From assembly GCA_017618435.1 (NCBI GenBank), contig JAFZUH010000194.1:1-12323 (forward strand): 12,323 nt of DNA, read 5' to 3'. A program made the translations under genes and the position numbers. The stretch is from Bacteroidales bacterium. GTDB lineage: Bacteria; Bacteroidota; Bacteroidia; Bacteroidales; WCHB1-69. This document shows, one piece after another, positions 4,494 through 11,368 of this stretch. Below the pieces are notes generated by a model. It was not told the origin of the DNA. It was given only the letters and a program-made list of their open reading frames with translations, and did not search any database. Within the stretch, counting starts at the first letter, position 1. Every line of letters begins with the position of its first letter.

Positions 4494-5876
4494 ATGGCAA
4501 TGAAAGATAATCACGATTTGTATTTGCGGTTGCGGCAACGCTATCCGGTCTTTTCTTTTGAGGGTTTTTCCTATGAATTGAAAGAAAATGATTTGTTGTT
4601 GCATTTTGACTTCCGTGTGGGGAACGATATACGTTTCACCCCGACAAGCAGGATAAAATATCATAAGGATTTCAGCGGTTTTTATCAACAATATCCGCTA
4701 TCGGTTTTGGAACCTTTGATTTTTTCTATCGGTATGATAGAAATGGTCAGTTATTGGAAAGCGACCTGTTCGCCTGTCATTCATATCAAAGCCGGTGCCT
4801 TGGACAAGAATGCGACAGGCTTTTGGAAAAAATTATTTTTCAACGGCTTGGGTGAATTTTTCTATGTGAACAACATTCAGGCAAATATGGATGATTTTGT
4901 CCGATTAGAAACGGACAATCAACCAATGCCGCCCAAATTGCAGATTGCTTTGTCTGAACAAACCATTGTCCCGATAGGAGGGGGCAAGGATTCTGTGGTT
5001 ACTTTGGAGTTGTTACGCAAAAGCGAAGATATTATTCCGATTATAATGAATCCGCGTGGAGCAACGACAGATTGTGCCAAAATAGCAGGCTTTGAAAACG
5101 ATTTTTTTGAAATAGACAGAAAAATTGACGGTAAATTGTTGGAATTGAATGCTCAGGGATTTTTGAACGGTCATACGCCTTTTTCGGCTATGTTGGCATT
5201 CTATTGTGTGTTGTTGGCTGTTTTGTCCGGACGGAAAAATATAGCGTTGTCCAATGAAAACAGTGCCAACGAAGCCACCGTTATCGGAACGGAAGTCAAT
5301 CACCAATATTCCAAGTCGTTTGAATTTGAACAAGATTTTAGAAATTACGTGGCTACTTATTTGCACGATACGGTCAATTATTACAGTTTTTTGCGACCGA
5401 TAGCGGAATTGCAAATTGCCTTTTTGTTTGCTCAACAAAAAGATTATTTTCCAGTGTTTAAAAGTTGCAATGTGGGCAGCAAAACCAATCAGTGGTGTGC
5501 CAATTGTGCCAAATGTCTGTTTTCTTTTATCATCTTGTCGCCATTTGTCGATAAAGATGTGCTGGTCCATATCTATGGCAACAATTTGTTTGACAACGAA
5601 AGCCTGTTGCCTTATCTCAAAGAATTGTGCGGACTATCAGCCGTCAAGCCCTTTGAATGTGTCGGAACGGTGGAGGAAGTGTGCTTGGCTTTGACAGCAA
5701 CGCTACAACGCTATCAAACATTGCCGCCTCTATTGCAGTTTTTTGCAAATACAGCATTGTATCAGGAATATAAAGAAAAAAAATTCGCTTCGTTTTTGCA
5801 TCAATGGAACGAAGAACATAATTTGACAACAACGAATGAAACTTTGTTAAAACAAGCCTTAAATATAACGAAATGA
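4494..5876 (+). CDS. murL: MurL-like UDP-MurNAc-L-Ala-L-Glu epimerase family protein
   Basis: The 460-aa product looks like MurL, described in Xanthomonas, which converts the L-Glu of UDP-MurNAc-L-Ala-L-Glu to D-Glu in an ATP-dependent reaction. Features seen are a PP-loop-like G-G-G-K-D-S (162-167), N-P-R-G-A (186-190), N-G-H-T-P-F-S-A (225-232), A-L-S-N-E-N-S-A-N-E (251-260), E-V-N-H-Q-Y-S-K-S (267-275), F-L-R-P-I-A-E (299-305), S-C-N (324-326), W-C-A-N-C-A-K-C (334-341) and L-C-G-L-S-A-V-K-P-F-E-C-V-G (378-391). These follow the order I recall for the family. I chose the ATG at 4494 (or 4500) over the in-frame ATG at 4443 because a promoter box lies between them and residues before 4494 look non-coding. 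It overlaps the next gene by 4 nt (ATGA). No murD-type ligase is in the window. Another epimerase or ATP-pyrophosphatase activity is possible. Confidence 0.65.
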   Translation: MAMKDNHDLYLRLRQRYPVFSFEGFSYELKENDLLLHFDFRVGNDIRFTPTSRIKYHKDFSGFYQQYPLSVLEPLIFSIGMIEMVSYWKATCSPVIHIKAGALDKNATGFWKKLFFNGLGEFFYVNNIQANMDDFVRLETDNQPMPPKLQIALSEQTIVPIGGGKDSVVTLELLRKSEDIIPIIMNPRGATTDCAKIAGFENDFFEIDRKIDGKLLELNAQGFLNGHTPFSAMLAFYCVLLAVLSGRKNIALSNENSANEATVIGTEVNHQYSKSFEFEQDFRNYVATYLHDTVNYYSFLRPIAELQIAFLFAQQKDYFPVFKSCNVGSKTNQWCANCAKCLFSFIILSPFVDKDVLVHIYGNNLFDNESLLPYLKELCGLSAVKPFECVGTVEEVCLALTATLQRYQTLPPLLQFFANTALYQEYKEKKFASFLHQWNEEHNLTTTNETLLKQALNITK

Positions 5877-6739
5877 AAATAGCGGTTTTGGGTGCCAAAG
5901 GGCAATTGGGAAGAAAAATTAACGATTTGTCAGCATTATATACACAACATAGTTTTGTTTTTGCTGATATAGATGAGTTGGATATAACCAAACAAGCGGA
6001 AGTGGAACAGTTTGTTGCAGCACAGCAACCCGATGTTATCATCAATTGTGCTGCCTATACTGCCGTGGACAAAGCCGAAACAGACTACGACAAGGCCAAA
6101 CTGCTCAATGCCGTGGCGGTGGGCTATTTGGCAAATGCCGCCAAACAGCACAATGTGTTTTTTGTGCATGTGTCCACCGATTATGTTTTTGACGGCACCA
6201 ATTGCAGACCCTATTTGCCAACCGATGCCCCAAATCCTGTTTCGGTGTATGGTGCAACAAAATTGGAGGGGGAAAAATTGTTTATAGCCAGCCAATGTCG
6301 TGGGGCTATTGTCCGCACTTCGTGGCTGTATAGCGAATATGGCAACAATTTTGTGAAAACCATGCTTCGCTTGGGCAAAGAAAAACCATCGTTGAATGTT
6401 GTCTGCGACCAGATAGGCACGCCGACCTACGCCGGAGATTTGGCTGATGCCATTTTGCAAATAACGATGAACAACCAACAGATAAAACAGCAGGAAATAT
6501 TCCATTTTTCCAACAACGGCGTGGCATCATGGTATGATTTTGCCCATACGATTATGGAAATGGCCGCTTTGCCATGTCAGGTTATGCCGATTAGAAGCAG
6601 CGAATATCCTACACCCGCTCAAAGACCTTTTTATAGTGTGTTTGACAAAGTGAAAATTGCACAAATGTTTCAAATTGCCATTCCTTATTGGAAAGACAGT
6701 CTGAAAGTTTGTATAGAAAAATTGCAAATGCATTCCTAA
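5873..6739 (+). CDS. rfbD: dTDP-4-dehydrorhamnose reductase (RfbD/RmlD family)
   Basis: This is a 288-aa short-chain dehydrogenase/reductase of normal RmlD length. It should carry out the last step of dTDP-L-rhamnose synthesis, reducing dTDP-4-keto-L-rhamnose with NAD(P)H for surface polysaccharide. Visible are the nucleotide-binding G-A-K-G-Q-L-G (7-13), D-V-I-I-N-C-A-A-Y-T-A-V-D-K-A-E (54-69), the S-T-D-Y-V-F-D-G motif (101-108), the catalytic Y-x-x-x-K in Y126-G-A-T-K130-L-E-G-E, R-T-S-W-L-Y (about 148-153) and G-T-P-T-Y-A-x-D-L-A. The ATG overlaps the stop of the MurL-like gene as ATGA, so the two are probably translationally coupled. The other rhamnose genes (rfbA, rfbB, rfbC) are not in the window. 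A related reductase for another dTDP-deoxysugar cannot be excluded. Confidence 0.88.
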   Translation: MKIAVLGAKGQLGRKINDLSALYTQHSFVFADIDELDITKQAEVEQFVAAQQPDVIINCAAYTAVDKAETDYDKAKLLNAVAVGYLANAAKQHNVFFVHVSTDYVFDGTNCRPYLPTDAPNPVSVYGATKLEGEKLFIASQCRGAIVRTSWLYSEYGNNFVKTMLRLGKEKPSLNVVCDQIGTPTYAGDLADAILQITMNNQQIKQQEIFHFSNNGVASWYDFAHTIMEMAALPCQVMPIRSSEYPTPAQRPFYSVFDKVKIAQMFQIAIPYWKDSLKVCIEKLQMHS

Positions 6740-6749
6740 ACGTGTGGGC

Positions 6750-8144
6750 ATGACAAGTGCAGATTTTGTTCAAGCCGTAGAATCCCACATGGATTTTGTC
6801 CCCACCCTTGACCAAAGGCACGCCATAGAAATGTTTGCCGATTATTTGTTGAATTATCAATCCGATAATTTAATGCTGCTAAAAGGTTATGCCGGCACGG
6901 GCAAAACAACGCTTATCAGTGCGTTTGTGAAAACGCTTAGGCAAATGAAAGTCCATACGGTTTTGTTGGCTCCGACAGGACGGGCAGCCAAAGTGCTGGG
7001 CAATTATACCCAGCGGCCAGCATATACCATTCATAAGGAAATATATAGAATTGTATCAACTACAAATGGGAACAAATTGAAGTTGAAGCAAAACACCTAT
7101 GCCAATACGATTTTTTTCGTAGATGAGGCTTCGATGATTTATGATGCCCAGTGTTCCATACAAAAATCCGTGTTTGACAGGCGGAGTCTGTTAGATGATT
7201 TGTTTGCTTATGTCAATGAGGGAAAACATTGTGCATTGGTATTTATCGGGGACAATGCCCAATTGCCGCCCGTTGGCAGTATGTTCTCACCGGCTTTGGA
7301 CAAAGACTATTTGACCAATCATTATTCCAAACTTGTCTATGAATATGAATTGAAAGAGGTGATGAGGCAATTGCACGACAGCGGTGTGTTGTTTCATGCA
7401 ACACAATTGAGAAATCGGATAGAATGCCAAGATTTTTCTTTGTATTCTTTTGAACCCGCTTCTGAAGATTTTGTCCGTTTGGATATGCGATATTTTATGG
7501 AAGAACTTCAATTGGCCTACAATGAATATGGGGCAAGCGGTACGGTGGTGGTAACCAAAAGCAACAGACAAGCCAATATGTTCAATGCCGCCATTCGCAA
7601 CAGATTGCTGTTTATGGAAAACGAGTTGGATTGTGGTGATTTTGTAATGTGTGTGAAAAACAATTATTTTTGGCTGCCGAAAGATGCTGCCACTCCTTTT
7701 ATTGCCAATGGGGATATTTTGGAAATACTGACCGTGCGGCATTTTGAAGAATTTGCAGGCTTCCGTTTTGCCACTATCCGTTTCCGTATGCTTGACTATG
7801 ATATGAAACCGATAGAAGCCAAAGTGCTTTTGGATACACTCACAACGGAAGAGGCGGCTCTGTCGTATGAAAAAAGTATGCAATTGTATGCAGCGGTAGA
7901 AGAAAAATATAGCCATTTGCCCACGAAAAAGAAACGGCGAGAGGCAATGCAAGACGATGAATACCTGAATGCTTTGCAAATAAAGTTTGCCTACGTGCAA
8001 ACCTGCCATAAAACACAAGGCGGACAATGGGAAAAGGTTTTTGTTTTCCAATGGAATGCCGAACAACAACAATCTATAGACTACTATCGTTGGGTATACA
8101 CGGCATTGACCCGTGCGAAAAGTAAAATATTTTTAATTGAATAA
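6750..8144 (+). CDS. RecD-like ATP-dependent DNA helicase (superfamily 1)
   Basis: The 464-aa product is a compact SF1 helicase of the RecD/AAA_30 + UvrD_C_2 type common in Bacteroidetes. From the ATG at 6750, motifs are: a Q-motif-like L-D-Q-R-H-A (20-25), Walker A G-Y-A-G-T-G-K-T-T (46-54), motif Ia L-A-P-T-G-R-A-A-K-V-L (73-83), Walker B V-D-E-A-S-M (124-129), motif III G-D-N-A-Q-L-P-P-V-G (167-176), motif V T-C-H-K-T-Q-G-G-Q-W (418-427) and motif VI Y-T-A-L-T-R-A-K (450-457). All core motifs are intact, so it should be an active ATPase acting on single-stranded DNA. An in-frame GTG at 6744 is a possible earlier start; ATG is preferred. It lies 10 nt after rfbD, so the three plus-strand genes probably form one unit. 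It lacks the N-terminal domain of longer RecD2 proteins. Confidence 0.9.
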   Translation: MTSADFVQAVESHMDFVPTLDQRHAIEMFADYLLNYQSDNLMLLKGYAGTGKTTLISAFVKTLRQMKVHTVLLAPTGRAAKVLGNYTQRPAYTIHKEIYRIVSTTNGNKLKLKQNTYANTIFFVDEASMIYDAQCSIQKSVFDRRSLLDDLFAYVNEGKHCALVFIGDNAQLPPVGSMFSPALDKDYLTNHYSKLVYEYELKEVMRQLHDSGVLFHATQLRNRIECQDFSLYSFEPASEDFVRLDMRYFMEELQLAYNEYGASGTVVVTKSNRQANMFNAAIRNRLLFMENELDCGDFVMCVKNNYFWLPKDAATPFIANGDILEILTVRHFEEFAGFRFATIRFRMLDYDMKPIEAKVLLDTLTTEEAALSYEKSMQLYAAVEEKYSHLPTKKKRREAMQDDEYLNALQIKFAYVQTCHKTQGGQWEKVFVFQWNAEQQQSIDYYRWVYTALTRAKSKIFLIE

Positions 8145-8148
8145 CAGC

Positions 8149-9069
8149 CTATTTAGGCGAAAGACAGGCAAACGGCACTAATATTTCTTCCATAGAAATG
8201 CCACCGTGTTGGAATGTGTCTTTGTAATAATTGACGTAGTAATTGTAATTGTTGGGATAGGCAAAGAAATTTTCGCCCGTAGCAAATATATACTTGGAAC
8301 TTACGTTCAACTTGGGGAGAAAAATATCTTGCGGATTATTGACGGTGAAAATATCTTTGTCCGTATAGTTGAGGTTTTTGCCCACTTTGTATCTTAAATT
8401 GGTGCTTGTTTCTTTGTCTCCAATAATTTTCACGGGATTTTTTATGCGAATGGAACCATGGTCGGTGGTGATGAATACTTTCGCTTTTTTCTCTGACAAA
8501 TATTTCAGCATATCCATCAATGGGGAATGCTGGAACCAAGATAAGGTAAGAGAACGGTACGAAGATTCATTGTTCGCCAATTCCCTCACAATATCAACAT
8601 CGGTGTGAGCGTGCGAAAGCATATCGATAAAGTTGTATATAACAACATTAAGCGGTGTTTTGATGGTATTGGACAAATTGTCATTGGTTTTTCTGGCAAA
8701 TTCTTGGTTCAACACTTTGGAATATGAGTGTTTGATATTGATGCCATAACGTTTCAGATATTCGTCCAAAAGTTGGTGTTCATGGTCGTTTTTATTACCT
8801 TCTTCATTTTCATCAACCCAATAGTTCGGATATTTTTTTGCGATTTCGCTGGGCATAAGTCCGCCGAAAAGTGCATTTCTTGCAAATTGGGTTGCTGTGG
8901 GCAAAATACTGTAATATAATTCATCTCGTTCTATTCTGAACAATTCGTTGATACGCGGTTGCAAAATTTTCCATTGGTCGTAACGCAAATTGTCCAAAAT
9001 AATCAAGTACACAGGTTGTTTCTCCTGAAGAGAGGGAAACAATCGTTCTTTGAGAATGGTATGCGACAT
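8149..9069 (-). CDS. porX: PorX C-terminal part: PglZ (alkaline-phosphatase-like) domain
   Basis: The frame downstream of the stop could be translated on its own only from an internal start, the ATG at 9067-9069 (306 aa) or the TTG just before it. Neither has a visible ribosome signal. Numbered as full-length PorX, the domain shows L-I-I-L-D238-N-L-R-Y-D, the presumed nucleophile T272 in L-P-T-A-T-Q-F-A-R-N, F-I-D361-M-L-S-H365, T-T-D415-H416-G and F-Q-H500-G-G. This is the complete alkaline-phosphatase-superfamily set of metal and catalytic residues. PglZ of PorX is known as a metal-dependent phosphodiesterase-type effector. Independent translation is uncertain; readthrough or a corrected stop would fuse it to the receiver. 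Confidence 0.6.
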   Translation of the reverse strand: MSHTILKERLFPSLQEKQPVYLIILDNLRYDQWKILQPRINELFRIERDELYYSILPTATQFARNALFGGLMPSEIAKKYPNYWVDENEEGNKNDHEHQLLDEYLKRYGINIKHSYSKVLNQEFARKTNDNLSNTIKTPLNVVIYNFIDMLSHAHTDVDIVRELANNESSYRSLTLSWFQHSPLMDMLKYLSEKKAKVFITTDHGSIRIKNPVKIIGDKETSTNLRYKVGKNLNYTDKDIFTVNNPQDIFLPKLNVSSKYIFATGENFFAYPNNYNYYVNYYKDTFQHGGISMEEILVPFACLSPK

Positions 9070-9153
9070 CAAAGGCTTGTCTTCCGAACGATTGCTAACC
9101 CAGTCTGTGTAATTTTTGGCAACAAAACGGCAAAATAAATTATTGGCTTCTTC

Positions 9154-9705
9154 TTATTGGGAGCGGAATATGCTTTTGATATTTTCATCTGTTGTGCTTT
9201 CTAATTCTATATCCCAATAAACCAATTCTTTATAAATGTCTATCCATTCTGAAGACGACATTTTATCCATCAGTTTCATGCTAATGGAACGGAAGTTTTG
9301 TTGATAATCCGAAGAATTTTTTTCGGTGATGAATCTGATGTTTTCAGTATGTTTTTTCAAACAATGTAAGATTTGATGCGGATTGACAGGTTTGATGAGA
9401 TAATCTTTGATGTTGGCACCGATGGCATCTTCCATGATATGTTCTTCTTCACTTTTGGTAATCATGACAATAGGCAAGGAGGCAAAATGTTTTTTTATTT
9501 GGGTAATGGTTTCCAAGCCTGTAAGCCCCGGCATATTTTCATCAAGAAAAACAATATCAAACGATTGCTGTTTCAACTCTTCAAGGGCTTCATTGCCGCT
9601 TTTTACGGTAGTAACATCGTAACCTTTTTGGGTGAGAAAAATGATATGCGGTTTTAGCAAATCAATCTCATCGTCAGCCCATAATATTTTTATCTTATCC
9701 GTCAT
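9154..9705 (-). CDS. porX: PorX N-terminal part: receiver domain and linker
   Basis: As encoded, translation gives a 183-aa protein ending at the TAA. Residues 5-120 are a complete CheY-like receiver: acidic pocket D11-D12-E13, phospho-acceptor D55 in F-L-D-E-N-M-P-G, conserved T83 (M-I-T-K-S) and K105 (L-I-K-P). Residues 121-183 are the helical linker (including K-L-M-D-K-M and W-I-D-I-Y-K-E-L-V-Y-W-D-I-E-L), which in PorX joins the receiver to PglZ. A stand-alone product could still accept phosphate from the kinase and might dimerise, but it lacks the effector. If only this part is made, it could act as a dominant competitor; that is inference. Confidence 0.85.
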   Translation of the reverse strand: MTDKIKILWADDEIDLLKPHIIFLTQKGYDVTTVKSGNEALEELKQQSFDIVFLDENMPGLTGLETITQIKKHFASLPIVMITKSEEEHIMEDAIGANIKDYLIKPVNPHQILHCLKKHTENIRFITEKNSSDYQQNFRSISMKLMDKMSSSEWIDIYKELVYWDIELESTTDENIKSIFRSQ

Positions 9706-9743
9706 TGTTTTTATTTATACAACGAAAAAACAGGGTGTTTATT

Positions 9744-10190
9744 TTAAGATAACAATTGTTTTACAATATCGGCAATGGTTTTGTTTTCGGCCTTGCCAGC
9801 CAAAGCTTTGCTTGCCAAACCCATTACTTTGCCCATTCCCTTGATGTCGGTAACGTTTTCTTGTTCAATAATCTGTTTGATTACTGCAGTGATTTCTTCT
9901 GTGGACATTTGTTCTGGCAGATATTTTGAAATCACTTTCAATTGCGACATTTCTTCCTGATAAAGGTCTTCTCTGTTTTGGGATTTGTACAATTCTGCAG
10001 ATTCTTTACGTTGTTTGGCCAGTTTTTGCAAGGTTTGCATAGCGATTTCATCGGTTATTTCAGTGGCATTCTTTTCTGTTTTTAAAAGTAAAATTGCCGA
10101 TTTGATGGCTCTTAAAGCGTTTAGGCTTTCCTTGTCTTTTTGTAGCATAGCGGTTTTGATGTCCGCATTGATTCTTTCTTCGAAATTCAT
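9744..10190 (-). CDS. GatB/YqeY domain protein
   Basis: The 148-aa product matches the length of stand-alone YqeY proteins, which share the C-terminal helical tail domain of the amidotransferase subunit GatB. Typical blocks are I-N-A-D-I-K-T-A-M-L-Q-K-D (8-20), L-N-A-L-R-A-I-K-S-A-I (23-33), A-K-Q-R-K-E-S-A-E-L-Y (58-68), Y-L-P-E-Q-M-S (90-96) and a C-terminal G-K-V-M-G-L-A-S-K-A-L-A-G-K (119-132). The GatB tail binds tRNA in the amidotransferase; the role of free YqeY is unclear. It has its own putative promoter box and sits after the terminator of the arc operon, so it starts a new unit that may extend into porX 38 nt downstream. Confidence 0.9.
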   Translation of the reverse strand: MNFEERINADIKTAMLQKDKESLNALRAIKSAILLLKTEKNATEITDEIAMQTLQKLAKQRKESAELYKSQNREDLYQEEMSQLKVISKYLPEQMSTEEITAVIKQIIEQENVTDIKGMGKVMGLASKALAGKAENKTIADIVKQLLS

Positions 10191-10234
10191 AATATCTTTG
10201 TTGTTTAAATAAATATTAAAAATAATTGAATATG

Positions 10235-10242
10235 CAAAAATA
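10235..10242 (-). promoter_or_regulatory. Putative -7 promoter box for the yqeY-porX unit
   Basis: On the minus strand this is TATTTTTG followed by CA, an exact TAnnTTTG match. It gives a leader of about 40 nt before the ATG at 10190. No convincing -33 TTTG at the right distance is visible in the A/T-rich flank. Confidence 0.4.
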
Positions 10243-10302
10243 ACAAAAAAAATATCGCCAACCTAAGTAAAACTCAAAAAGATTTTTTAATATTGCTGGC
10301 AT

Positions 10303-10337
10303 AAAAAAAGGTATCCGTTTATGCGGATACCTTTTTT
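10303..10337. terminator. Bidirectional intrinsic terminator after the arc operon
   Basis: GGTATCCG (10310-10317) and CGGATACC (10324-10331) form a perfect 8-bp stem with the loop TTTATG. Seven A precede the stem and six T follow it, so a U-run is produced on either strand. It lies 16 nt past the stop of the ornithine carbamoyltransferase gene on the minus strand and before the yqeY promoter, so it should end the arcC-arcB transcript. Confidence 0.92.
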
Positions 10338-10353
10338 GTAATTACAATTTCTT

Positions 10354-11355
10354 TTATTGTCCCAAGGTTGCTACCATTACGGCTTTGATGGTATGCAATC
10401 TGTTTTCGGCTTCATCAAAAACTATGGACATAGGAGATTCGAATACGTCTTCTGTAACTTCTACGCCATCAATCTTGAATTGTTTGAACACATCTCTTCC
10501 CACTTGTGTTTCCAAATTGTGGTAAGCGGGCAAGCAGTGCATAAATTTGCAATTCGGATTGCCTGTTGCTTTCATTACTTTTTTGTTGATTTGATAGGGT
10601 TTCAACATTTTGATTCTTTCTGCCCATACATCGGCAGGTTCACCCATTGATACCCAAACATCGGTATATAAAAAGTCACAACCTTTGACACCTTTGGCAA
10701 CATCATCGGTAACTGTTAAAGTGGCACCTGTTTCTTTGGCTATTTTTTTGCAGGTGTCAATCAGTTCTTTGGAAGGTTGCAATTTCTTGGGAGCCACAAT
10801 TCTAACGTCCATTCCCATTTTAACGCCGCCAACCATCAAAGAATTACCCATATTGTAACGGGCATCACCTAAATAGGCGTATGAAATTTGATGTAAAGGT
10901 TTGTCAGAGTGCTCTTTCATGGTTAAAAAGTCCGCCAAAATTTGAGTGGGGTGAAATTCGTTGGTTAAACCGTTCCATACAGGTACACCGGCATATTCGG
11001 CCAAGGTTTCTACAATTTCTTGTTCAAAACCACGATATTCAATACCGTCAAACATTCTGCCCAATACTCTTGCGGTATCTTTCATAGATTCCTTTACACC
11101 TATTTGAGAACCGGTAGGACCAAGATAGGTAACATGTGCACCTTGGTCATGAGCGGCCACTTCAAAAGCACAACGGGTACGTGTTGATGTTTTTTCAAAT
11201 ATCAAGGCAATGTTTTTGCCTTTTAAATGTTGTTGCTCTGTACCTGCATATTTAGCGGCTTTGAGTTGTGCTGCCAAATCTAATAAATACTGAATTTCTT
11301 TCGGTGTGAAATCAAGTAATTTCAAAAAATTTCTGTTTCTAAGATTAAAAGCCAT
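10354..11355 (-). CDS. arcB: Ornithine carbamoyltransferase
   Basis: The 333-aa enzyme interconverts carbamoyl phosphate + ornithine and citrulline + phosphate. Its motifs are complete: carbamoyl-phosphate-binding S-T-R-T-R (57-61), H-P-T-Q (135-138), the ornithine-side V-W-V-S-M-G-E loop (233-239) and H-C-L-P-A (273-277). Q-I-G-V-K-E-S-M-K-D-T-A-R-V-L-G-R-M (84-101) is the form seen in long ArcB/ArgI-type enzymes. The S-M-G loop marks a true ornithine enzyme, not the acetyl- or succinyl-ornithine carbamoyltransferase (ArgF') used for arginine synthesis by several Bacteroidetes. It lies 13 nt downstream of the carbamate kinase gene, so a catabolic role (citrulline breakdown) is favoured. The symbol argF would suit an anabolic role; sequence alone does not settle the direction. 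Confidence 0.93.
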   Translation of the reverse strand: MAFNLRNRNFLKLLDFTPKEIQYLLDLAAQLKAAKYAGTEQQHLKGKNIALIFEKTSTRTRCAFEVAAHDQGAHVTYLGPTGSQIGVKESMKDTARVLGRMFDGIEYRGFEQEIVETLAEYAGVPVWNGLTNEFHPTQILADFLTMKEHSDKPLHQISYAYLGDARYNMGNSLMVGGVKMGMDVRIVAPKKLQPSKELIDTCKKIAKETGATLTVTDDVAKGVKGCDFLYTDVWVSMGEPADVWAERIKMLKPYQINKKVMKATGNPNCKFMHCLPAYHNLETQVGRDVFKQFKIDGVEVTEDVFESPMSIVFDEAENRLHTIKAVMVATLGQ

Positions 11356-11368
11356 AGTATTATATTTT

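Larger units (their letters stand above)
8149..9705 (-). pseudogene. porX: porX interrupted by one in-frame stop (REC + PglZ response regulator)
   Basis: Read through, this frame is 518 positions long, the size of PorX as I remember it, and is in one frame throughout. The only defect is TAA at 9154-9156 (codon 184). PorX is the REC-PglZ response regulator that works with the histidine kinase PorY and a sigma factor to control type IX secretion genes. Codons on both sides of the stop continue the expected linker: I-F-R-S-Q, stop, E-E-A-N-N-L-F-C-R-F. Catalytic and metal-site residues of both domains are intact, so the damage is recent, an error in the sequence, or tolerated. It converges on the helicase gene with only 4 nt between stops and lies 38 nt downstream of the yqeY-family gene, with no obvious promoter in that gap. 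The gene identity is secure; whether it is functional is open. Confidence 0.85.

Noticed and set aside
7287..8072. Long open frame on the minus strand opposite the helicase gene (261 codons)
   Set aside because: It is antisense to an intact helicase with all motifs, is rich in His, Phe and Cys as expected of a shadow frame, and shows no recognisable domain.
8147..8158. Small palindrome GCCTATTTAGGC between the convergent helicase and porX stops, considered as a terminator
   Set aside because: The stem is only 4-5 bp, overlaps the porX stop codon and has no T-run on either side.
9070..9156. Frameshift between the two halves of porX
   Set aside because: The codons before and after the stop are in the same frame and read as continuous PorX linker; only one TAA interrupts it.
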